Positions 16,664 through 25,224 of a stretch of 64,000 nucleotides of DNA are shown here, one piece after another. Within the stretch, counting starts at the first letter, position 1. Every line of letters starts with the position of its first letter. This DNA is from 21-14-0-10-47-8 sp966211795 (GTDB lineage: Bacteria; Bdellovibrionota; Bdellovibrionia; Bdellovibrionales; Bdellovibrionaceae): the NCBI GenBank assembly GCA_966211795.1, contig CBIHNW010000007.1, positions 133,138-197,137 on the forward strand, in the 5' to 3' direction. The notes beneath the pieces are model-generated. The model did no database searches. It saw only the letters and a list, made by a program, of their open reading frames with translations, and was not told where the DNA came from. The position numbers and the translations under genes were made by a program.

Positions 16664-17092
16664 TCAATTTAAGATCTGAGAAATCATCGCTTCCGGCAAC
16701 ACTCCCGATTCGCGTTTTATTTCTTTTCCCTGTCTGAACACGATCGTGGTTGGAATACCCCGAATCCCAAGCTCATTGCTAAGACTTGGATTCGCTTCGG
16801 TGTCGATCTTCAAGAATACCGCATCATTGGCACCATCTTTCGAGGCTCTCTCAAAAACCGGAGAATACATCCGGCAAGGACCGCACCAACTGGCCCAAAA
16901 ATCGACAATCACGGGCTTATCAGCTTTGGCTAATATGCGTTTGAAGCCTTGAGCTGAAACTTGACTGACAAGACCATGAAAATTCAAACCAGCACCGCAT
17001 TTTCCGCAGTTCGCTTTCTGTACTAAAGCTTTTTCGCCATCAACTCTGTTGAGCGAATCACATTTTTCACAAATTGTAAGAGTCTTTCCCAT
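16664..17092 (-). CDS. trxC: Thioredoxin 2 with N-terminal zinc ribbon
   Basis: A 142-residue TrxC-type thioredoxin. The N-terminus holds two CxxC pairs ('CEKC', 'CGKC') forming the zinc ribbon specific to thioredoxin 2, followed by a thioredoxin fold with active site 'WASWCGPC' and the cis-Pro loop 'GIRGIPTTIVF'. It reduces cytoplasmic protein disulfides and is usually linked to oxidative stress. I use the ATG at 17092, preceded by AAAGGA at proper spacing and matching the family's usual start; an ATG nine codons upstream has a poor ribosome-binding site. It is convergent with the small secreted protein across a shared terminator. Confidence 0.93.
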   Translation of the reverse strand: MGKTLTICEKCDSLNRVDGEKALVQKANCGKCGAGLNFHGLVSQVSAQGFKRILAKADKPVIVDFWASWCGPCRMYSPVFERASKDGANDAVFLKIDTEANPSLSNELGIRGIPTTIVFRQGKEIKRESGVLPEAMISQILN

Positions 17093-17213
17093 CAAGAAAT
17101 CCTTTCGGTGCTCCGACATGGATCGCCTTTTCGCAGGATTAAATATGGAGTTTATTTAGAATTCGTCAAGGCGTGATGAATACCAATCGGCAGACAAATG
17201 CCAATAAGCCAAG

Positions 17214-17576
17214 CTATCGGCGCTGATTCTTTTCAGCTTCCATTTCAGCTAATATTTCTTGCCATCCGCCAATGACAAAACAAACATTGATATAACCATC
17301 ATCGGTCAGCGCTTGCGCCAATGCTTTGGACTGAATGCCATCCTGATCCAAAACAACAATCGGGTCTTGCTTGCGAGCTTTCCGCTCGGACAATGCAGCG
17401 AGCGCTGATTCCATTTCAAGCTTTTCGAGCACCAAGGAAAAGTTGCGGATGTGCATCTTCTCCATCACACCGTAAGCCGATTCGATATCGACCGCGGTGC
17501 GAAGTAAGAAAAAGGGCACGCGTCCCCGAACCAGATTCTCGAATTGAAAAGACCCAATGGGCAAAGCTTGATTCAT
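17214..17576 (-). CDS. Rhodanese-like domain protein lacking the catalytic Cys
   Basis: A 120-residue cytoplasmic protein with a single rhodanese-like fold. The N-terminal 'LVRGRVPFFLLR' matches the 'I.....l.lIDvR' start, and the C-terminal 'IVVLDQDGIQSKALAQALTDDGYINVCFVIGGWQEI' region matches the active-site strand, helix and 'GGW' end of rhodanese domains. The position of the sulfur-carrying Cys (normally V-x-Y-C-x-x-G) is Asp in 'VVLDQDG', so it should not be a sulfurtransferase; inactive rhodanese domains often act as binding or regulatory modules. It lies 16 bases downstream of a secreted protein gene on the same strand, and may be co-transcribed with it. Confidence 0.75.
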   Translation of the reverse strand: MNQALPIGSFQFENLVRGRVPFFLLRTAVDIESAYGVMEKMHIRNFSLVLEKLEMESALAALSERKARKQDPIVVLDQDGIQSKALAQALTDDGYINVCFVIGGWQEILAEMEAEKNQRR

Positions 17577-17592
17577 GCAAATCGGTATAATC

Positions 17593-18294
17593 CTATCGAG
17601 AAGGAAAAGCCAATTCTTTTAAAACCAAAGGCAGCAAGTCCCGAATCCAGAGCTTCGCACCCCGAGTTCCAACAAACTCGATCGAAGTTCTTCGCGTGAT
17701 CGCTTCTTTATAATAATTGTCACTGTCGCAAGATGCGATGACGACCTTCTTCAGGCGCCCTGCCTCGACAGAATTTAGAAACAGCGGTTTCAAAGTAAAT
17801 CGATCACCGAAGAAGGGGCCGAGCCCCAAGCCGAGACCGAGACGGGAATGCCCGAGATAAATGAATTCATCGAACTGACCCATATTTTTTTCCAGATCGT
17901 CTTTCAGTCTCTCTGAGTTTTGCAATTGCTCGGCACACACAACGCTGCGAACGGTTTGCCGAAGATCCTCTTGAGGACACGAGACATTGGCGTTGATAAG
18001 AGTGACCGCCCGTCGTTGATGAGCCTGAATCCACCGAGACGCATTTTGAAGATCTTTTTGTGGATCCAAAACAAAATCATTCAATTTCAGAAACTCGACG
18101 ATTTCCGTTTCGACCTGTTTTGCCATGCTGAAATAGTACCGGTGCGAAAGCAATCCCTTGATGCCGTCAACATGGTTGTCATCCGCGTAACCGACCACGA
18201 TCAAAATTTCTTTCATCTCGGATTGGGCGAAAGAAAGCTGCGGCCTGAAAAGACCGCAGCCCAAAAAAATGAGAGCGAAAAACAATGGTTTCAT
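17593..18294 (-). CDS. Secreted protein of unknown function
   Basis: A 233-residue protein from the ATG at 18294, which gives a good signal peptide (about 22 residues, 'LFFALIFLGCGLF...LSFA' then Q); the frame is open 25 codons upstream but that part belongs to the preceding gene. The mature protein looks like an alpha/beta fold: 'MKEILIVVGYADDNHVDGI', 'FDEFIYLGHSRLGLGLGLGPFFG' and 'LKKVVIASCDSDNYYKEAI'. The 'GHSRLG' and 'SCDS' strands resemble caspase-like (peptidase C14) folds in spacing of His and Cys, though I would not assign activity. It follows the gene at 18296 by one base, so the two are an operon. Confidence 0.7.
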   Translation of the reverse strand: MKPLFFALIFLGCGLFRPQLSFAQSEMKEILIVVGYADDNHVDGIKGLLSHRYYFSMAKQVETEIVEFLKLNDFVLDPQKDLQNASRWIQAHQRRAVTLINANVSCPQEDLRQTVRSVVCAEQLQNSERLKDDLEKNMGQFDEFIYLGHSRLGLGLGLGPFFGDRFTLKPLFLNSVEAGRLKKVVIASCDSDNYYKEAITRRTSIEFVGTRGAKLWIRDLLPLVLKELAFPSR

Positions 18295-18295
18295 C

Positions 18296-18811
18296 TTAAT
18301 CTGCAGAAGTGTCCAAGTAAGGATGAACTTCCGAACTGTTATCCGTAAAATCCGCGCATTTTCGAACACCCTTCAACTGCAGGCCTTCCGCCAGTTGCTT
18401 CAAGTTGATCTGAAGTTTCTGTTGCGCATTTGCAAACGCGTTGTTTTCAACGATGTGACCAATTTGCCCGGCTGTCCCGACAAACTTTGCCGTTTCGAAG
18501 ACGCCACAAACAATATTGTCACAGTAACCACCGGAAACTCTATCCGAGGAAATTCCAGAAATTGAATACTGAACAATCTCATCATTCTTGAGACGAAAGG
18601 CGACTTTCAATGTGCGTTCAGCATAATCGGGAACAGCGTACTGTCCCATGTTTGTCAGATCAGAATCGACACTTGATAAAGCTCGAAGACAAGCTGTCTG
18701 CTCAAGCTTTGGGTCATTCAAGATGGAAGCCACATCTTGCGCCGCTGATGCCTGTAATGAGGTCGCCAAGACCAAGCTCAGGCCCAGTAAGTTCGTGAGG
18801 TTCTTTTTCAT
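18296..18811 (-). CDS. Secreted protein of unknown function
   Basis: A 171-residue protein from the ATG at 18811, which follows an AGGAG site and begins a typical signal peptide ('MKKNLTNLLGLSLVLATSLQASAA' region, cleaved near residue 24). The mature part has five Cys ('TACLRAL', 'GYCDNIVCGV', 'RKCADF' among them) and a hydrophobic central stretch, suggesting a small disulfide-bonded periplasmic domain. I do not recognise the family. Its stop is one base from the start of the next secreted-protein gene, so the two probably act together. The upstream region holds a palindrome at 18958-18973. Confidence 0.75.
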   Translation of the reverse strand: MKKNLTNLLGLSLVLATSLQASAAQDVASILNDPKLEQTACLRALSSVDSDLTNMGQYAVPDYAERTLKVAFRLKNDEIVQYSISGISSDRVSGGYCDNIVCGVFETAKFVGTAGQIGHIVENNAFANAQQKLQINLKQLAEGLQLKGVRKCADFTDNSSEVHPYLDTSAD

Positions 18812-18957
18812 AAATTCTCCTTCTTCTTCGCGATTTTTTTCGCTGATAGGGGTGTTTTGGGGGTGCACTCAACTTACTTGCTGCTGCGCATTAATTCTCT
18901 ATCTATAATTTAAATTTTGGCGGGATTTCGATACAGCTTTGTAAAAGCTAGTCTATA

Positions 18958-18973
18958 AGTAATTGAAATTACT
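18958..18973. promoter_or_regulatory. Perfect short palindrome upstream of secreted-protein operon
   Basis: AGTAATT and AATTACT are separated by two bases (GA), a perfect 7-bp dyad about 150 bases upstream of the ATG at 18811. It lies in an AT-rich stretch of the 291-base gap between that gene and the MFS gene, whose end is at 19103. It could be an operator or a chance AT palindrome. Confidence 0.3.
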
Positions 18974-19102
18974 AGAGATATTAATTTCCGCAAAACTGGT
19001 GGCAATGTGGTCGGAATTCGAAAATGGAATGGAAGGAAAAGATCTTAAAAGGTTTTAAGTGATCAATCGAACATATTTAAAAACAGTCCGCCGTTCGCCG
19101 AA

Positions 19103-20314
19103 TCAAGCCTTCAGCGCTGAATTCGGCAGACGCGCAAAGTTCGCAAAGACAATTCCGAGCGCCACACACGCAATCAGACTGCCGCTGATAAACGGAGAGA
19201 CCATGCCGACATGTTGGTACAACCAACCGCCCGTTGCCGGTCCAATGATTCGCCCCAATGACGCCGTCCCTTGAGTCGTTCCCAAAACTTCGCCTTGCTC
19301 TTTCGGATCCGCGAGCAAACTGATGCTCCCCATCGTCGACGGGTTGGTGAAGCTGTAACCAAAAGCTAATAAGGTCTGCGAGACCGCCAAGATCCAAATC
19401 TCTGTGGACACCGAGATCAAGGCCAAAGCCACGGCCATCAAGGACAGACCCGCGACCAACATTTTCTTCTCGCCCACTTTCGGCAGCATCCGGCGCACCA
19501 AAAAGCCTTGCGAAATAATCGTGATCAATCCGATGTAGGCGAAACCAAAGCTCACTTCTTTCACCGTCCATTGAAACCGATCACCAACGAAGAGCACGAG
19601 AGTCGCTTCCATCGTCGACATCGCCAGCGACGTCAGAAAGAAAACCCCAATCAAGCGGCCCAACAAACCCAATCGCAAGTAACGAAACAGTCTCTCAAAA
19701 CGATGTCGCTGCTCTTGATGAACGGCCTTGGCGCTCAAAGACTCTTTCAAAAATTTCAGACCAAAAAGAAAATTCAAGACACACAAGAGCGACACTCCAT
19801 AAGCCGCAAAGCTGGTATCAAAATGTGGTGCCGAAGAAATATGTCCGCCCCACAACGCTAAGCCACCGCCCAACGCTGGCCCCACCAAAAATCCCAAGCC
19901 AAAAGCGGCACCCAAAAGCGCCATGCCTTTCGATCGTTCTTGCGGAGGAGTGATGTCCGAAATGTACGCCGAGGCCGTCGAAATGCTGGCGCCGAAAAAT
20001 CCCGCCATCATGCGAGCGACAAATAACATCTCGATACTGCGGGCTAGACCAAAGGCGATGTAAGTGAAAAATTCGCCGATCAAACAAAACAGCAAAATGG
20101 GCCGACGTCCGTACCGATCGCTCAACCGTCCCCAGAAAGGGGCAAAAAGAAATTGCATGAACGAATACACCGACAGCAGCAGCCCCACCTGAAAGCCCGA
20201 AGCCCCAAAATTTTTGGCCAGCATCGGTGTGATCGGGATGATGACACCGAACCCGACCAAGTAAAGGAATACGGTGACGAAGATAATAGCGAGCTGAGAT
20301 TTTTTTGCTTCCAT
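19103..20314 (-). CDS. MFS transporter, multidrug/tetracycline-efflux type
   Basis: A 403-residue major facilitator protein with about 12 transmembrane helices. Helix 1 ('IIFVTVFLYLVGFGVIIPITPML') matches the drug:H+ antiporter-1 start, and the loop after helix 2 is a full motif A ('GRLSDRYGRRP'). The helix 5 region 'GLGFLVGPALGGGLALWG' is the antiporter motif C, so export driven by protons is expected. Overall it resembles TetA(class A-like)/Bmr-type exporters; the substrate cannot be read. Its start lies 27 bases from the divergently transcribed outer-membrane protein gene, so the two probably share a regulatory region. Confidence 0.87.
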   Translation of the reverse strand: MEAKKSQLAIIFVTVFLYLVGFGVIIPITPMLAKNFGASGFQVGLLLSVYSFMQFLFAPFWGRLSDRYGRRPILLFCLIGEFFTYIAFGLARSIEMLFVARMMAGFFGASISTASAYISDITPPQERSKGMALLGAAFGLGFLVGPALGGGLALWGGHISSAPHFDTSFAAYGVSLLCVLNFLFGLKFLKESLSAKAVHQEQRHRFERLFRYLRLGLLGRLIGVFFLTSLAMSTMEATLVLFVGDRFQWTVKEVSFGFAYIGLITIISQGFLVRRMLPKVGEKKMLVAGLSLMAVALALISVSTEIWILAVSQTLLAFGYSFTNPSTMGSISLLADPKEQGEVLGTTQGTASLGRIIGPATGGWLYQHVGMVSPFISGSLIACVALGIVFANFARLPNSALKA

Positions 20315-20341
20315 GGCGGCTTCAAGGCATAATCAAAAGGC

Positions 20342-21514
20342 ATGAAATTGTCAGTTCTTTTGTTCATCCTGGTGAGCTCAACGCTCTTGCTTTGTCCGGA
20401 CCGATCGCACGCGCAACTTCCGCTCTACGACGAAGCAGGCCGCAGCTATCATCTGGGCCGCTGGCAATTCGATGTGCAAGAGACCTACTATCAAGCGACG
20501 GCCAACTATAAAAGCTCTGGCGGCGAATACAACGAATTGCCATCGGGCTACAGTTACACTTTGCTCGACACCGATTTCGGTGTCCGCTGGGTTCCGAAAG
20601 AACGCTGGGCCATGTATCTCAGCTCGCGCGTCAGCAATGCCGAAAGCAATAACAATCTCAGCACCCGACGCAACAGCAGCTTGACTCAGGCAACGATCGG
20701 CACGGATTTTCTTTTCTACACCAGCAAACGCTTTGATCTTTACCCTGATCTTTCGCTCACCGTTCCCTTCCAACGCGTGGAAACAACTGGCGACGAAGTC
20801 TTGAACGGTGAAGGCACAATGGAAGTCTCGGGGAAAATCGTGGGCCGCATGAATTGGGGCCGCTTCGATCCCTTCGCTTTCGTCGGATTCACTTATCGTG
20901 ATGACGATCGCTCGTCCCTGCTTCCCTATGGCGCCGGTGCCGAACTGCAGTTCTCGAGTTGGCGCCTGGGTGGCGAAGTTCGTGGTTACCAGAGCGTGAC
21001 CGATGACAAGGACACGAAAAATCCTTACCAACGCGAAGTCGTTTCTTTGCGCAATGGAAATGCGCTCCGCTATTACGCGGTCAATCCGTCGTTGCTGGAA
21101 ACGAATTTCTGGCTGCGTGGAAATCTGTCGCAAAAATGGGCGATGAAATTTGGTGGCGGCACCTCAATCACCGGCGCCAGCACCTCGGCTGGCTGGACGG
21201 TGTTTGCGGGACTGACGTTCTCGCCGGAATTCAAATCCAGTCCCAGCACTCCGATCGTGACTCCGTATCAGCAGGAAACTCCGTCAGAGGATCCAAGCAA
21301 ATTCCAAGAAGAAACCACCGACGGCGTGGACCAAAATCTTTTCCGAAAGCCTGAGCCACCACCGCCCGTGCCTCCACCACCTCCTCCTGTGGCTCCAGCT
21401 GCGCCAAAACCAAATTCGGACCTGCAGAAGAAATCAATGCAAAAAGAGCTGGATCAAACGACATTCCAGATCGAGCTGAAGACCATCAAGAAAAAGAAGA
21501 AACGAAAGCATTGA
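20342..21514 (+). CDS. Outer-membrane beta-barrel protein with proline-rich tail
   Basis: A 390-residue protein with a signal peptide (residues 1-24, ending SHA before QLPLY). Residues 25-300 alternate hydrophobic and polar residues with many aromatic and Gly residues ('WRLGGEVRGYQSV', 'FDPFAFVGFTYRDDD'), as expected for a transmembrane barrel of 10-14 strands. The C-terminus (about 300-390) is Pro-rich ('PPPPVPPPPPPVAPAAP') and ends in a Lys-rich stretch, an unusual end for a barrel and probably periplasmic or able to contact peptidoglycan. No porin or TonB family is recognised. It is divergent from the MFS exporter and followed by a short GC-rich hairpin near 21534 without a T-run. Confidence 0.78.
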   Translation: MKLSVLLFILVSSTLLLCPDRSHAQLPLYDEAGRSYHLGRWQFDVQETYYQATANYKSSGGEYNELPSGYSYTLLDTDFGVRWVPKERWAMYLSSRVSNAESNNNLSTRRNSSLTQATIGTDFLFYTSKRFDLYPDLSLTVPFQRVETTGDEVLNGEGTMEVSGKIVGRMNWGRFDPFAFVGFTYRDDDRSSLLPYGAGAELQFSSWRLGGEVRGYQSVTDDKDTKNPYQREVVSLRNGNALRYYAVNPSLLETNFWLRGNLSQKWAMKFGGGTSITGASTSAGWTVFAGLTFSPEFKSSPSTPIVTPYQQETPSEDPSKFQEETTDGVDQNLFRKPEPPPPVPPPPPPVAPAAPKPNSDLQKKSMQKELDQTTFQIELKTIKKKKKRKH

Positions 21515-21652
21515 TGGGTCCAGGTGCCCTGCCAATCAGGGCCTTCTGACGCAGCCACGGCTTCCCTGAGCTTGGCAAGTGCCGCAATGTGATAGCTTGA
21601 GAGAGCTCCCCTTTTAAGCTACGCTTGCTGGGTCTAACTCCTCGAGGAAAAT

Positions 21653-24340
21653 ATGGCTGAAAATTCTAATATTCCTGATCGTTACAGTCCGGCCGAAGTC
21701 GAAGATCGCATCTACAAATGGTGGGAGTCTTCGGGCTTCTTCAAAGCGCAAGATCAATCGACCAAGCCCCCTTATAGCATCATTTTGCCGCCACCGAACG
21801 TGACGGGCTTTTTGCATCTGGGTCATGCGTTGGATCACACCATCCAGGACACTTTGGTTCGCTGGAAGCGCATGAATGGTTTCAACGTCATGTGGCTACC
21901 CGGCACCGATCACGCCGGCATCGCGACGCAAGCGGTGGTTGAAAAAGAACTGAAAAAAGAAGGTGTCACTCGCCATCAATTGGGACGCGAAAAATTCGTC
22001 GAAAAAGTATGGGAGTGGAAAAACCAATACGGCAACCGAATCTATTCGCAGATGCGAAAGCTCGGCGATTCGTGCGATTGGGATCGCGCCGTTTTCACTT
22101 TGGACGAAGGCGTATCTAAAGCCGTGCGCAAAGTCTTTGTGTCTCTTTACAAAAAAAGCTCCATCTATCGCGGCACTCGACTGGTGAATTGGTCCGGGCC
22201 GCTGGAATCGGCGATTTCCGATCTCGAAGTCGAACATCGTCAAATCAAAGGCTCGATCTGGCACATTCGCTACGCACTGGAAGATGGCACCGGCACTTTG
22301 ACCGTGGCGACCACTCGTCCGGAAACTCTTTTGGGCGACACTGCCTTGTGCGTGAATCCAGATGACGAGCGGTACAAGCACTTGATCGGCAAAAACGCGA
22401 TCCTGCCAATCCTGGGTCGCAAGATTCCGATCATCGCCGACACTTACGTCGATAAAGCTTTCGGTTCGGGCGTGGTGAAAATCACTCCGGCCCATGATTT
22501 CAACGATTACAAAATCGGAAAAACGCACAACCTGCCGTTCATCAACATCTTGACCAAAAAAGCTGAGATGAACGAAAACGCCGGGCCTTACAAGGGGCTC
22601 AAGGTTCAAGAAGCCCGCAAGCGCATTCTGGAAGATCTGAAATCACAAGGTCTGCTTGAAAAAGAAGAGCCGCACACTTTGAATGTCGGTCACTGCTCGC
22701 GCACCGGCGCGGTGGTCGAGCCCTTCTTGTCGGATCAGTGGTTCATGAAAATGGATCAGCTCTCGATTCCCGCAAAGCGCGTGGCCGAAAGCGGAACCAT
22801 CCAGTTCGAACCGGAAAGTTGGACCAAGGTTTACCTGCACTGGATGAACATCATCGAAGATTGGTGCATCTCGCGCCAATTGTGGTGGGGTCACCAGATT
22901 CCGGCTTGGTACTGTGAAGATTGCAATCACATTACGGTCTCCGAAGTCGATCCCAGCGAATGTGAAAGCTGCAAAAGCAAAAAGATCAAACAAGACGAAG
23001 ACGTTTTGGACACTTGGTTCAGTTCTGCTTTGTGGCCTTTCTCAACCATGGGATGGCCGAAAGAAACCGAGACCATGAAGACCTTCTACCCAACCAGCGT
23101 GTTGGTGACCGGTCACGATATCTTGTTCTTCTGGGTGGCCCGCATGATCATGATGGGTCTCGAATTCATGCGAGATGTTCCGTTCCGCAAAGTTTACCTG
23201 CACGGCCTGATCCGCGATTCGCAAGGCCGCAAGATGAGCAAGTCCCTCGGAAACTCGGTCGATCCGCTCGAGATGATCGAAAAGTACGGTGCCGATGCTC
23301 TGCGCTTTACATTCTTGGCGCACGTTTATAGCGGCAAAGACATCAAGTTCAGCGAGCAACGCCTGGAAGGCTACCGCAACTTCATGAACAAGCTCTGGAA
23401 TGCGACCCGCTTCTCGCTGGCAGCCTTGCAAGATTTCAAAGTGCCGGCTGATGGCGCGAAAGCCTTGCCTGCCAAAGCCAACATTTCCGTCTTTGATCAA
23501 TGGTTGATTTACAAACTGGCACAGGTCGAAAAAACTGTTGAAGATGCGCTCGAGCAAGATCGCTTCGCCGACGCCGCCAACTCGCTTTACCAATTCGTTT
23601 GGTACGAGTTCTGTGATTGGTACATCGAATTTATCAAACCGATCGTCAACGGCCCCGCAGGTGATGAACGCACGGCCACGCAATTGGTGTTAGCGCAGGC
23701 CCTGAACCGCGTGATGCGTTTGCTTCACCCGTTCATCCCCTTCATCACCGAAGAGCTCTACCAAAAACTTCCGATCAAAGATGGTGTCTTGATGCTGGAC
23801 GTTTACCCGAATCCTCGAAAGGACAAAGAATTTTTGGCCTTCGGATCCGAATCCGCCGCTTTCGAAATTGATTTGGTGAAAGAGGTGCTCTCTGCCATTC
23901 GCAACATCCGCGGTGAAAACCGCATCAGCCCAGCCGAGAAGATCACGGTTCGTTTGGCACCGGGCGATGACACGGTCCAAAAGGTTCTGTCTCACAACCG
24001 AAACGCGATTTTGACGATCGGCCGCATCGGCACGCTGGATATCGGCGTTGAAGGCAACCTGTCCAAATGCGCTGTGGCACCGGTCGCCATCAAGGATTCT
24101 AGCGTCAAGGTGATCATCCCGCTGGAAGGACTGGTGAATATCGAAGAAGAGATCAAGCGAATCCAAAAGTCGCTGGAAAAGCTCAATAAAGATATCGCCC
24201 AGCTTTCGGGACGCCTGGCCAACGAAAACTTTGTCAAAAACGCTGCCGAAGAGGTGGTGGAAGCCGACAAACAATTGTTGGAACAAAGCCGCCAACAGCT
24301 CAAGTCCCTGCAAGAAGCCCTCGCGCGCCTCCAACAATAG
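21653..24340 (+). CDS. valS: Valyl-tRNA synthetase
   Basis: An 895-residue class I synthetase that charges tRNA-Val. The HIGH motif is HLGH (55-58) in 'PPPNVTGFLHLGHAL', and the KMSKS loop is at about 527-531 ('GRKMSKSLGNSVDP'). The editing (CP1) domain spans about 170-400 with the expected 'ATTRPETLLGD' block. A CxxC...CxxC zinc-binding pair lies near 423-442. The C-terminal coiled-coil arm typical of ValRS is present (about 825-890, Lys/Leu-rich). The length is normal and all catalytic blocks are intact, so this should be the functional housekeeping copy. Confidence 0.98.
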   Translation: MAENSNIPDRYSPAEVEDRIYKWWESSGFFKAQDQSTKPPYSIILPPPNVTGFLHLGHALDHTIQDTLVRWKRMNGFNVMWLPGTDHAGIATQAVVEKELKKEGVTRHQLGREKFVEKVWEWKNQYGNRIYSQMRKLGDSCDWDRAVFTLDEGVSKAVRKVFVSLYKKSSIYRGTRLVNWSGPLESAISDLEVEHRQIKGSIWHIRYALEDGTGTLTVATTRPETLLGDTALCVNPDDERYKHLIGKNAILPILGRKIPIIADTYVDKAFGSGVVKITPAHDFNDYKIGKTHNLPFINILTKKAEMNENAGPYKGLKVQEARKRILEDLKSQGLLEKEEPHTLNVGHCSRTGAVVEPFLSDQWFMKMDQLSIPAKRVAESGTIQFEPESWTKVYLHWMNIIEDWCISRQLWWGHQIPAWYCEDCNHITVSEVDPSECESCKSKKIKQDEDVLDTWFSSALWPFSTMGWPKETETMKTFYPTSVLVTGHDILFFWVARMIMMGLEFMRDVPFRKVYLHGLIRDSQGRKMSKSLGNSVDPLEMIEKYGADALRFTFLAHVYSGKDIKFSEQRLEGYRNFMNKLWNATRFSLAALQDFKVPADGAKALPAKANISVFDQWLIYKLAQVEKTVEDALEQDRFADAANSLYQFVWYEFCDWYIEFIKPIVNGPAGDERTATQLVLAQALNRVMRLLHPFIPFITEELYQKLPIKDGVLMLDVYPNPRKDKEFLAFGSESAAFEIDLVKEVLSAIRNIRGENRISPAEKITVRLAPGDDTVQKVLSHNRNAILTIGRIGTLDIGVEGNLSKCAVAPVAIKDSSVKVIIPLEGLVNIEEEIKRIQKSLEKLNKDIAQLSGRLANENFVKNAAEEVVEADKQLLEQSRQQLKSLQEALARLQQ

Positions 24341-24486
24341 GCGCGCCGTCTCAAAGGCTGCTGCTTCACTTGGCAGTGGCGCCGCCTTGAAACCATCCGA
24401 GTGGTTCCAAGACTCAGTTTGGAACTAGGGAATCTGAAGTTCTGATGGCGGCAATCAATTAAACTTATTCTGGCTGTAAAAACGGG

Positions 24487-24502
24487 TTGGTACGGACTTT
24501 GA
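24487..24502 (+). promoter_or_regulatory. Sigma-54-like element upstream of secreted-protein gene
   Basis: TTGGTACG, four bases, then TTGA: the -24 GG and the -12 position are 10 bases apart as in sigma-54 promoters, but the -12 is GA rather than GC. The same layout occurs before the paralogue at 28453. A GTAAC/GTTAC dyad lies downstream at 24516-24530, near the likely transcript start. Confidence 0.45.
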
Positions 24503-24539
24503 TATAGAGACCTCTGTAACCATTTGTTACGGGGGTTTT

Positions 24540-25055
24540 ATGAAAGCATTATTTCTCACAGTCGCCGTTCTTGTTTCAACAGCAATGTCATCCGCTCGCG
24601 CCGATGTCACAGGCGTGAAAACTTTCCCAATCACCGAAGCACAATTGTCTGCTGGTCATTTTGACCAAGAATTCAAATCTGGCAATTTGACGGTCAATTA
24701 CGATGAAAAAAAGGTCACTTTGATTTTGAACCGCAAATTCCAATGCCCGGCTGGAACTTTCTGCGCCATGGTGATGCCGGCACCTAAGGTTGTCGAGCTG
24801 CCAATCACTTCTGTTGATTCTGGCAACTGCGGAGCAACCCTGGTCAGTGCACAACAAGACTCACGCGATCGCGACGGAGTTTTGGAGCAAATCAACGTGA
24901 CTGACAACACAACAATGTTCTGCCGAATCCTGATGCCTTACGATGGCACAGCGACTTACGTGACTTCAGGAGTTGATCGCGTGACTGGTCAAGATGTCAC
25001 CGAGACTTCGAAATTGATCTTGGGCGGCCACGCGGTTCGCCGCCTTCTGAAATAA
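24540..25055 (+). CDS. Secreted single-domain four-Cys protein (paralogue of 28453)
   Basis: A 171-residue protein with a signal peptide (about 1-21, cleaved before DVTGV). The mature part is a beta-rich domain with four Cys (C69, C75, C97, C128). It aligns with each half of the protein at 28453: shared features are 'NxxVNYDEKKVT / EVNYGQNTVT', the C-x5-C or C-x7-C pair, 'LPITSVDSGNCG / LPIVSIETNSCG' and the late Cys. I do not recognise the family. The GGGGG before the ATG is the only ribosome-binding candidate. It is a single gene with its own terminator, and its upstream element matches that of the paralogue, suggesting co-regulation. Confidence 0.83.
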   Translation: MKALFLTVAVLVSTAMSSARADVTGVKTFPITEAQLSAGHFDQEFKSGNLTVNYDEKKVTLILNRKFQCPAGTFCAMVMPAPKVVELPITSVDSGNCGATLVSAQQDSRDRDGVLEQINVTDNTTMFCRILMPYDGTATYVTSGVDRVTGQDVTETSKLILGGHAVRRLLK

Positions 25056-25085
25056 TCTCGCGAATCATATCTTATTTAGCTAACG

Positions 25086-25108
25086 GGGCCGATGAATTCG
25101 GCCCTTTT
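25086..25108 (+). terminator. Rho-independent terminator
   Basis: A 7-bp GC-rich stem (25086-25092 with 25098-25104), a five-base loop and a short T-run follow the secreted-protein gene by 30 bases. Confidence 0.65.
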
Positions 25109-25224
25109 GCATTTGATCGGAGACTGACGGCGGTTCCGGCGCTTTGATTCCCCGACCTCTGTGCGTATTTCGGTGAATCAACCGATTTCAATTCCTGAAA
25201 TCAAAAATTTTTCTCTGATCTGAA

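Noticed and set aside
21534..21550. GCCCTG/CAGGGC hairpin after the outer-membrane barrel gene
   Set aside because: It is not followed by a T-run, so I did not list it as a terminator.
24341..24352. GGCGCGCC palindrome after valS
   Set aside because: A short GC-rich palindrome with no T-run and no other sign of function; likely chance.
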